Positions 1 to 3,823 of a stretch of 5,907 nucleotides of DNA are shown here, piece after piece; the stretch's first letter is position 1, and each line of letters begins with the position of its first letter. The notes under the pieces are model-generated. The model saw only the letters and a list, made by a program, of their open reading frames with translations, had not been told where the DNA came from and searched no databases. The stretch spans positions 10,383 to 16,289 of the forward strand of contig JAKJFV010000010.1 of NCBI GenBank assembly GCA_022704725.1. The letters run 5' to 3'. Made by a program: the position numbers and the translations under genes. The stretch comes from Spirochaetota bacterium. GTDB taxonomy: Bacteria > Spirochaetota > Spirochaetia > Treponematales > Treponemataceae.

Positions 1-295
1 TTTTTGTTCCCCCCGCCGATATTATTCCGTGAATATGGGCATCACGGGCAAGGGTAAGAGCCTGTTGTACGCATTTAGTATCCGGTGCAGAAGGAATGTC
101 GTCAAAAACAAAAAAATCGATTTTTCTTTCTGACAAAGAACTTTGAATTTTTGATCCAATGTCGAAATCCTTTAGGACCGGATCAAGGATAAGCATATAG
201 CGGGTCCCCCATTCCTTAACCAATTGTCCTAATCTTGCTGTTGAATAGGAGCCCAGCATTATGTTGGGTGAAACTTTAAAAATAAAATCGGCCAA
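1..295 (-). CDS. Iron-containing alcohol dehydrogenase-like protein, N-terminal part (cut by window edge)
   Basis: About 98 N-terminal residues are visible; the C-terminal remainder lies beyond base 1. The protein reads MADFIFKVSPNIMLGSYSTA, then an alternating strand/helix pattern with MLILDP (34-39), DFFVFDDIPSAPD (60-72) and HGIISAGGTK (89-98). This order (strand, G-S/A-rich turn, 'L-L-D' strand, 'F-D-x-I-P-x-x-P' strand, then a glycine-rich loop) is the NAD(P)-binding half of iron-dependent (group III) alcohol dehydrogenases, which reduce or oxidise alcohols and aldehydes in the cytoplasm. The usual GGGS loop reads GGTK here. I chose the TTG start at 295-293 because GGAAG lies 6 nt upstream and no in-frame ATG lies between it and the upstream terminator; Met13 is the alternative. 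The metal ligands are not in the window, so enzyme activity and substrate are inferred only from the N-terminal half. Confidence 0.68.
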   Translation of the reverse strand, partial: MADFIFKVSPNIMLGSYSTARLGQLVKEWGTRYMLILDPVLKDFDIGSKIQSSLSERKIDFFVFDDIPSAPDTKCVQQALTLARDAHIHGIISAGGTK

Positions 296-325
296 AATTG
301 ACTTCCTTCGATTATTTAAAATCGT

Positions 326-353
326 AAAAAAAAGGCGGAAACACAGTTCCGCC
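326..353 (-). terminator. Intrinsic terminator after flgM
   Basis: Read leftward, GGCGGAA (353-347), a 6-nt loop and TTCCGCC (340-334) form a perfect 7-bp GC-rich stem followed by eight T (333-326). It begins about 20 nt past the flgM stop and lies about 30 nt before the next leftward gene's start, so it should end the rsmI-flgM transcript. The plus strand has no T-tract after the stem, so it acts in one direction only. Confidence 0.9.
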
Positions 354-375
354 TGTCAGTAACTTATCTCTGTTA

Positions 376-663
376 CTATAATCCCATGCTTTCCATAAAC
401 TTATCTGCAGTTGATGCAATAACTGCATTGTTTATATAGGAAGGATCTTTAATTTTCTCTTTTATCTGGGAAACCAGATCAGAACGTACATCCGGTGTTG
501 AAGATGCAACTTCTGTAAGGTAATATGCTTCAGCCATTTCTTTAGCTTCTGCAGATACGCTTACTGTGTCTTCTCCCATTTTTACCGGAGCTTTGTTAAC
601 CATTTTTTGAGAACTTTGTACGTTTTTTAGAGGGTCAAGACCTCCAAGCCGTTCAATCATCAT
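376..663 (-). CDS. flgM: Anti-sigma-28 factor FlgM
   Basis: This 95-residue protein would bind flagellar sigma factor sigma-28 (FliA/WhiG type) and block it until the hook-basal body is complete, when FlgM is normally exported. The N-terminal third is polar and probably disordered, starting MMIERLGGLDP. The family signature follows: DTVSVSAEAKEMAEA at about residues 32-46, then PDVRSDLVSQIKEKIKDPSY at about 57-76, then a C-terminal helix ending FMESMGL. The 'D-x-V-x-[LV]-S-x-x-A' and 'PDVR-x-x-[KL]-V' patterns and the small size are typical of FlgM. The start is ATG at 663-661, overlapping the rsmI stop (ATGA), with CAGG 6 nt upstream; a second ATG follows at once (660-658) and either could be used. 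The coupling suggests co-transcription with rsmI, but a candidate sigma-28 promoter at 685-711 could give separate expression. A strong terminator follows. Confidence 0.87.
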   Translation of the reverse strand: MMIERLGGLDPLKNVQSSQKMVNKAPVKMGEDTVSVSAEAKEMAEAYYLTEVASSTPDVRSDLVSQIKEKIKDPSYINNAVIASTADKFMESMGL

Positions 664-1388
664 ACTCGACCTGCCTTACCTATAGTTTCGGTATTTTCGT
701 CTAAAAGTTGAGCGTTTTTATTTCCTGATACAAATATTGCAAACTCGCCGAGAATTTTAGTTCTTTGGGCAAAGTTTTCATATACCTGTACGGCAGACCC
801 CTCCACAAACTCTTCATGCAGTTTGGTCATTTCCCGTCCAATTACCACACGCCGCTCACTTTCAATATCGGCAATATCTGCCAAAAGTTTAACAATTCTG
901 AACGGAGATTCGTATAAAACGAAAGCATCCCCTGTTCCAAGCAATTCTTTGAGCCTTGTTCTTCTTCTTCCTGGTTTCGGGGACAAAAAACCTTCAAAGA
1001 TTATGGTTTTCCCGCCCGATCCTGCAACACTAATGAGGGATGCAAAGGCTGAAGCTCCCGGTATTGGAACAATGGTATGGCCGGCTTTTCGAGCTGTGTC
1101 CACGAGGACTGCTCCGGGATCGCTTATTCCCGGGGTTCCTGCATCGCTTGCAAAGGCAACGGATTTTCCTTCGTCTAAAAGGCCTGCTACTTTTTTTGCC
1201 GCAAACTCTTCGTTTTGTGCTCTGCACGAGATAAGAGGCTTACGGATGCCGAAATGTGTCAAAAGCTGCAGTGTATGACGGGTATCTTCACATGCTATTA
1301 AATCTACAGCCTTAAATGTTTCAAGAGCCCGTACTGTAATGTCGCCCAAATTACCTATGGGAGTAGCAACAATGTATAAATTTGACAC
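660..1388 (-). CDS. rsmI: 16S rRNA (cytidine(1402)-2'-O)-methyltransferase RsmI
   Basis: This 242-residue enzyme transfers a methyl group from S-adenosylmethionine to the 2'-OH of C1402 in the decoding centre of 16S rRNA. It is a tetrapyrrole-methylase-fold (SPOUT-unrelated) protein. Visible family motifs in order are YIVATPIGNLGDIT (5-18), ACEDTRHT (32-39), SDAGTPGISDPG (81-92), PIPGASA (108-114), EGFLSPKPGRRR (132-143), YESPFR (159-164) and GREMTKLHEE (184-193). It is shorter than E. coli RsmI (about 286 residues), lacking the small C-terminal extension; many bacterial homologues have this form. The start is GTG at 1388-1386, giving MSNLYIVATPIGN as in the family. The only upstream Shine-Dalgarno-like GGA is about 14 nt away, unusually far, and a TATACT box at 1400-1395 raises the chance of a very short leader. 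The gene is divergent from the zinc-ribbon gene and overlaps flgM by 4 nt. Confidence 0.96.
   Translation of the reverse strand: MSNLYIVATPIGNLGDITVRALETFKAVDLIACEDTRHTLQLLTHFGIRKPLISCRAQNEEFAAKKVAGLLDEGKSVAFASDAGTPGISDPGAVLVDTARKAGHTIVPIPGASAFASLISVAGSGGKTIIFEGFLSPKPGRRRTRLKELLGTGDAFVLYESPFRIVKLLADIADIESERRVVIGREMTKLHEEFVEGSAVQVYENFAQRTKILGEFAIFVSGNKNAQLLDENTETIGKAGRV
685..711 (-). promoter_or_regulatory. Candidate sigma-28 promoter for flgM inside rsmI
   Basis: Read leftward, TCAACTTT (711-704) resembles the sigma-28 -35 TAAAGTTT at 6 of 8 positions. After exactly 11 nt, ACCGAAAC (692-685) resembles the -10 GCCGATAA at 5 of 8. Initiation would fall near 678, about 15 nt before the flgM ATG, leaving room for the AAGGCAGG ribosome-binding region. 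The match is only moderate and the segment is also rsmI coding sequence, so chance is a real possibility. Confidence 0.3.
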
Positions 1389-1394
1389 TTTTAA

Positions 1395-1423
1395 AGTATA
1401 TATCCTTTTTTTTATTACTGCAA
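1395..1423 (-). promoter_or_regulatory. Candidate sigma-70-type promoter of rsmI-flgM
   Basis: Read leftward, TATACT (1400-1395) is a 5-of-6 match to TATAAT, and TTGCAG (1423-1418) a weak 3-of-6 match to TTGACA, with a 17-nt spacer. Initiation would be at about 1388-1390, on or next to the GTG start codon of rsmI, so the transcript could be leaderless. This is a visual match only. Confidence 0.42.
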
Positions 1424-1447
1424 GTGGTAAAAAATTGATTAGGAGTG

Positions 1448-1453
1448 TATAAT
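1448..1453 (+). promoter_or_regulatory. Candidate -10 element of the zinc-ribbon gene
   Basis: A perfect TATAAT ends 10 nt before the ATG at 1464. No good -35 is seen 16-18 nt upstream (TGGTAA and shifts of it). Initiation near 1460 would leave a leader of about 4 nt. The AGGAG at 1441-1445 is 18 nt from the ATG, too far to act as its ribosome-binding site, and would not be transcribed from this start. Confidence 0.45.
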
Positions 1454-1463
1454 AGTAATCATT

Positions 1464-1880
1464 ATGGATAGTGACTTTATTCTTATTTTTATTCTCGTAC
1501 TAACAGCCTTGGTAATTTTATTTTTTGCCTTCCAGCTTGTCTCTAACCGCTCAAAGAAAAAGCGGGAAGAAAAGTTGAAATTTGTCCGTCCGGAAAAGGC
1601 AATTTCAAAATGTCCTATCTGCAGTTCGGATCTTGTAGGAAAAGAAAAAATATTTTCTAAAGTTTTTAATACTGAAAGCCGTACAACCCAACGGTGTACA
1701 ATAATCGGTTGCCCTCATTGTTTCCCTCATATGGAGATGGGTATTCGAAGAAAATGTCCGGTATGCAAAAAGAACATTCCTCAGGAAGGGTATTTAATAG
1801 CACATCTCTTTAATAGAAAAGATTCAAAAAATCATGTGCATATTGTAGGCTGCACAGAATGTCACAAAAAAAATAAATAA
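1464..1880 (+). CDS. Membrane-anchored protein with two tandem zinc-ribbon-like units (function unknown)
   Basis: A 138-residue protein I do not recognise by name. Residues 5-26 form one hydrophobic membrane segment, followed by a basic stretch NRSKKKREEK (28-37); by the positive-inside rule the C-terminal part should be cytoplasmic. That part has four Cys pairs: C50-x2-C53, C83-x2-C86, C98-x2-C101 and C130-x2-C133, plus C78, H114, H124 and H126. They group into two units (about 49-86 and 97-133) that look like copies of each other: KCP[IV]C, then FN 18 residues after the first Cys, then [IV]GCxxC. Each unit could bind one zinc. The ATG at 1464 is the only reasonable start, since the in-frame stop TAG lies at 1440-1442. 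There is no clear terminator before flaB, so read-through into flaB is possible. A role in flagella or RNA/DNA binding would be guesswork. Confidence 0.82.
   Translation: MDSDFILIFILVLTALVILFFAFQLVSNRSKKKREEKLKFVRPEKAISKCPICSSDLVGKEKIFSKVFNTESRTTQRCTIIGCPHCFPHMEMGIRRKCPVCKKNIPQEGYLIAHLFNRKDSKNHVHIVGCTECHKKNK
1608..1862 (+). repeat. Internal duplication of a zinc-ribbon unit at protein level
   Basis: Unit A covers 1608-1721 (residues 49-86) and unit B 1752-1862 (residues 97-133), with a period of 48 residues. Shared positions are K49/K97, C50/C98, P51/P99, C53/C101, F68-N69/F116-N117, G82-C83/G129-C130 and C86/C133. Unit B is one residue shorter before the second Cys pair. Confidence 0.62.
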
Positions 1881-1884
1881 TCTG

Positions 1885-1911
1885 TTAAGAAAAAATTTCA
1901 GTCTCCGATAA
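1885..1911 (+). promoter_or_regulatory. Sigma-28 promoter of flaB
   Basis: TCCGATAA (1904-1911) matches the sigma-28 -10 consensus GCCGATAA at 7 of 8 positions. Exactly 11 nt upstream lies TTAAGAAA (1885-1892), a partial match (T-AAG) to TAAAGTTT. Initiation is expected around 1917-1919, giving a leader of about 90 nt. Its place before a flagellin gene supports the call. The -35 begins 5 nt after the zinc-ribbon gene's stop codon. Confidence 0.8.
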
Positions 1912-1916
1912 ATAAG

Positions 1917-1935
1917 TAACAGGGAAAACCTGTTA
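1917..1935 (+). promoter_or_regulatory. 5'-terminal leader hairpin with CsrA-type motif in flaB mRNA
   Basis: TAACAGG (1917-1923), loop GAAAA and CCTGTTA (1929-1935) form a perfect 7-bp stem. With initiation near 1918 this hairpin would sit at the extreme 5' end of the flaB transcript. ACAGGGA at 1919-1925 fits the CsrA/RsmA consensus core ACARGGA fully, with part of the GGA in the loop. No T-tract follows (TTGAAAAA), so it is unlikely to be a terminator of the preceding gene. It could stabilise the mRNA, bind CsrA, or both. Confidence 0.5.
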
Positions 1936-1984
1936 TTGAAAAATCAAAGTACTTTGTTGGGCTTATTGAGAGACAGCCTGCAAA

Positions 1985-2000
1985 TGACATTGTCAAGGAG
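1985..2000 (+). promoter_or_regulatory. flaB Shine-Dalgarno with adjoining small hairpin and second CsrA-like motif
   Basis: AAGGAG (1995-2000) lies 7 nt before the ATG at 2008 and fixes the flagellin start there. Just upstream, TGACATTGTCA (1985-1995) is an inverted repeat able to form a short hairpin. The overlapping CAAGGA (1994-1999) matches six of the seven ACARGGA positions, so a protein bound here would block ribosomes. Confidence 0.6.
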
Positions 2001-2007
2001 ATATACT

Positions 2008-2868
2008 ATGGTTATTAATCACAACATGAGCGCGATGTATTCTAACCGGACTCTCGGAGTAACAAACGACTCTAGTTCAAAAAGCATGGAAAAACTTTCA
2101 TCCGGTATGAAAATTAACCGTGCAGGGGATGATGCATCCGGTTTGGCTGTTTCTGAAAAAATGCGCAGTCAAATTCGCGGTTTAAATCAAGCTTCAACAA
2201 ATGCACAGAACGGAATTTCATTTATTCAGGCTACCGAAGGTTACCTTCAGAGTACAACAGAGATCGTTCAGAGAATTCGCGAGCTTGCAGTTCAATCTTC
2301 CAACGGTATTTATACTGACGAAGACAGAATGCAGATTCAGGTAGAAGTTTCACAGCTTGTTGCAGAAGTTGACCGCATTGCCAGCCAGGCACAGTTCAAC
2401 GGATTAAACATGCTTACCGGCCGTTTTGCTAAAGAAACCGGTGAAAATGTGGTAACTGCTTCGATGTGGCTGCATGTTGGTGCAAATATGGATCAAAGAA
2501 CACAGGTTTTCATTGGAACCATGACATCAAAAGCTCTTAATCTTAAGAGCGTTGGAGATGAGTCAATTCTTAATCTCGGCGCTCCTGATGAAGCTAACCG
2601 TGCTATTGGAACGCTTGATGAAGCGCTTAAAAAGATAAATAAGCAGCGTGCAGACCTTGGTGCATACCAGAATCGTCTTGACCATACAGTAAGAGGTCTT
2701 GATATTGGAGCCGAAAATCTCCAGGCTGCAGAGTCAAAAATCCGCGACACAGACATGGCATCTGAAATGGTTGAACTTACCAAAAACCAGGTACTCAGCC
2801 AGGCAGGAACTGCGATGCTTGCACAGGCAAATCAGTCAACCCAGTCTGTCCTTAGTCTGCTCCAGTAA
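2008..2868 (+). CDS. flaB: Periplasmic flagellar filament core flagellin FlaB
   Basis: A 286-residue flagellin that would polymerise into the core of the periplasmic flagella of a spirochaete; no signal peptide, as expected for type III flagellar export. The N-terminal D0/D1 region starts MVINHNMSAM and contains KLSSGMKINRAGDDASGLAV (29-48), QRIRELAVQ (88-96, the segment corresponding to the TLR5-recognised helix of enteric flagellins) and QFNGLNMLTGRF (129-140). A short central piece follows with SMWLHVGANMDQRT. The C-terminal D1/D0 helices run from about 211 (NKQRADLGAYQNRL) to TQSVLSLLQ. There are no D2/D3 domains, as in other spirochaete FlaBs. From memory it resembles T. pallidum FlaB2 most (ETGEN-VTASMW, VGDESILN, ANRAIGTLDEA). 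An in-frame TTG at 1936 gives a longer reading, but the family N-terminus and AAGGAG place the start at 2008. A sigma-28 promoter precedes it and a strong terminator follows. Confidence 0.96.
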   Translation: MVINHNMSAMYSNRTLGVTNDSSSKSMEKLSSGMKINRAGDDASGLAVSEKMRSQIRGLNQASTNAQNGISFIQATEGYLQSTTEIVQRIRELAVQSSNGIYTDEDRMQIQVEVSQLVAEVDRIASQAQFNGLNMLTGRFAKETGENVVTASMWLHVGANMDQRTQVFIGTMTSKALNLKSVGDESILNLGAPDEANRAIGTLDEALKKINKQRADLGAYQNRLDHTVRGLDIGAENLQAAESKIRDTDMASEMVELTKNQVLSQAGTAMLAQANQSTQSVLSLLQ

Positions 2869-2883
2869 TTCTATAATTACAAT

Positions 2884-2926
2884 AAAAAAGCCCTGTTTGA
2901 AGATCTTCAAACAGGGCTTTTTTTTT
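2884..2926. terminator. Bidirectional intrinsic terminator between flaB and recR
   Basis: Bases 2884-2923 are a perfect 40-nt palindrome. The core stem GCCCTGTTTGAA (2890-2901) closes on loop GATC and pairs with 2906-2917. On the plus strand it is followed by nine T (2918-2926), ending flaB 16 nt after its stop codon. On the minus strand it is followed by six T (2889-2884), ending the dnaX-ybaB-recR transcript. The T-tract's last bases are also part of the recR stop codon. Confidence 0.95.
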
Positions 2927-3512
2927 AGTATGAAATTCTGCCGCGAAAACTTCGTGCAAGGGTTAATTTGTCGGCATATTCGAGGTCGCCGCCGACAGGG
3001 AGACCGGATGCAAGCCGGCTGACTTTTACCGTCAGCTGTTTTAATACCTGCTGAAGATACAGTGCCGTAGTGTCTCCTTCTACGGTTGGATTTGTTGCAA
3101 TAATAACTTCTTTTATAGAGCCTTCTCTTATTCTGTCTACTAATTTTCCTATAGTCAGCTGATCAGGACCTATACCGTCCAGCGGTGCAATTAATGCCCC
3201 CAACACATGAAAGAGTCCCCGGAATTCTCTGGATTCTTCAATGGTTTGAACATCACGGGGCTGCTCGACAACACACACAAGTGAACGGTCCCGGAGCGGG
3301 TCTGTGCAGATGCAGCATGGATCAGACTCGGTATATGAACCGCAAATAGAACATTGTTTAATTCTTTCATGAAGAGTACTAAGCTGGTGTGCGAAAGTTT
3401 CTAAAAAAACTTGATCGGTTTTTAAAAGATGATGGGTAATGCGCGCTGCACTCTTTTTCCCAATACCGGGAAGGCGGGAAAACGATTGGGTCAGTTCTTC
3501 GAGGGCATTCAT
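2925..3512 (-). CDS. recR: Recombination mediator protein RecR
   Basis: A 195-residue DNA repair protein that forms a ring-shaped clamp and, with RecO (and RecF), helps load RecA on single-stranded gaps coated with SSB. A helix-hairpin-helix is visible at the N-terminus, RLPGIGKKSAARI (13-25). A zinc finger follows, C54-x2-C57-x8-C66-x2-C69. The Toprim domain starts near LVCVVEQPRD (78-87, E83 the conserved acidic residue) and includes ATNPTVEGD; the C-terminal Walker-B-like segment carries ASGLPVGGDLEYAD and ends LARSFRGRISY. Length matches the usual 195-205 residues. The ATG at 3512-3510 shares one base with the ybaB stop (TAATG), and only weak Shine-Dalgarno pairing is seen, which points to translational coupling. 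It is the last gene of the leftward operon; its stop lies in the T-tract of the facing flaB terminator. Confidence 0.97.
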   Translation of the reverse strand: MNALEELTQSFSRLPGIGKKSAARITHHLLKTDQVFLETFAHQLSTLHERIKQCSICGSYTESDPCCICTDPLRDRSLVCVVEQPRDVQTIEESREFRGLFHVLGALIAPLDGIGPDQLTIGKLVDRIREGSIKEVIIATNPTVEGDTTALYLQQVLKQLTVKVSRLASGLPVGGDLEYADKLTLARSFRGRISY

Positions 3513-3823
3513 TAGAATCCAAGTCCCGGTATATTCATTCCTCCCATGAGCGGCCCCATTTTTTCTTTTACAGTATCCTGTACATTTGATGAGGCCTGCC
3601 TAAATGCCGCCACAATAAGGTCCTGGAGCATTTGAATGTCCCGGGGATCGACAGTGATCGGGTCGAGTTCAATTTTTAAAACTTCAAGCTGCCCGTTCAT
3701 CGTTACTTTAACAAGACCGCCTCCGGAAGAACCGGTTACTTCAATATCTTTAAGTTCTTCCTGCATTTTTCCAAACTGCTCTTTTATTGATTGAGCATTT
3801 TTTAGTATGTCAAAAGGATTCAT
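3512..3823 (-). CDS. ybaB: YbaB/EbfC family nucleoid-associated protein
   Basis: A 103-residue DNA-binding protein that acts as a dimer; the Borrelia burgdorferi homologue EbfC binds DNA broadly and affects gene expression, and is also encoded beside dnaX. Family features in order are an N-terminal helix rich in K/Q/E (MNPFDILKNAQSIKEQFGKM), GSSGGGLVKVTMNGQLEV (about 32-49) with the glycine turn and central beta strands, LDPITVDPRDIQMLQDLI (about 53-70), and a helix with AAFRQA followed by a flexible tail ending NIPGLGF. The length is standard. The ATG at 3823-3821 has a strong AGGAGAAG ribosome-binding site inside the end of dnaX, and the gene overlaps dnaX by 14 nt in another frame. It is followed directly by recR, the common bacterial order dnaX-ybaB-recR. 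Confidence 0.95.
   Translation of the reverse strand: MNPFDILKNAQSIKEQFGKMQEELKDIEVTGSSGGGLVKVTMNGQLEVLKIELDPITVDPRDIQMLQDLIVAAFRQASSNVQDTVKEKMGPLMGGMNIPGLGF

Noticed and set aside
823..1278. 151-codon open frame on the plus strand within rsmI, plus smaller ones on both strands at 1030-1234
   Set aside because: They are antisense or alternative-frame shadows of rsmI, whose motifs are complete; they have no recognisable domains and no ribosome-binding sites.
1917..1935. Stem-loop after the zinc-ribbon gene as an intrinsic terminator
   Set aside because: No T-tract follows on the plus strand, it lies downstream of a good sigma-28 promoter, and its position matches the 5' end of the flaB leader.
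1936..2007. In-frame N-terminal extension of the flagellin from a TTG at 1936
   Set aside because: The extension does not resemble any flagellin start, and AAGGAG 7 nt before the ATG at 2008 with the conserved MVINHNMSAM N-terminus fixes the start there. The stretch is better explained as the untranslated leader.
2493..3022. Open frames antisense to the flaB C-terminal region (2493-2783) and crossing the flaB end into recR (2699-3022)
   Set aside because: The second runs straight through the strong bidirectional terminator, and both overlap well-supported genes without any protein-level support.
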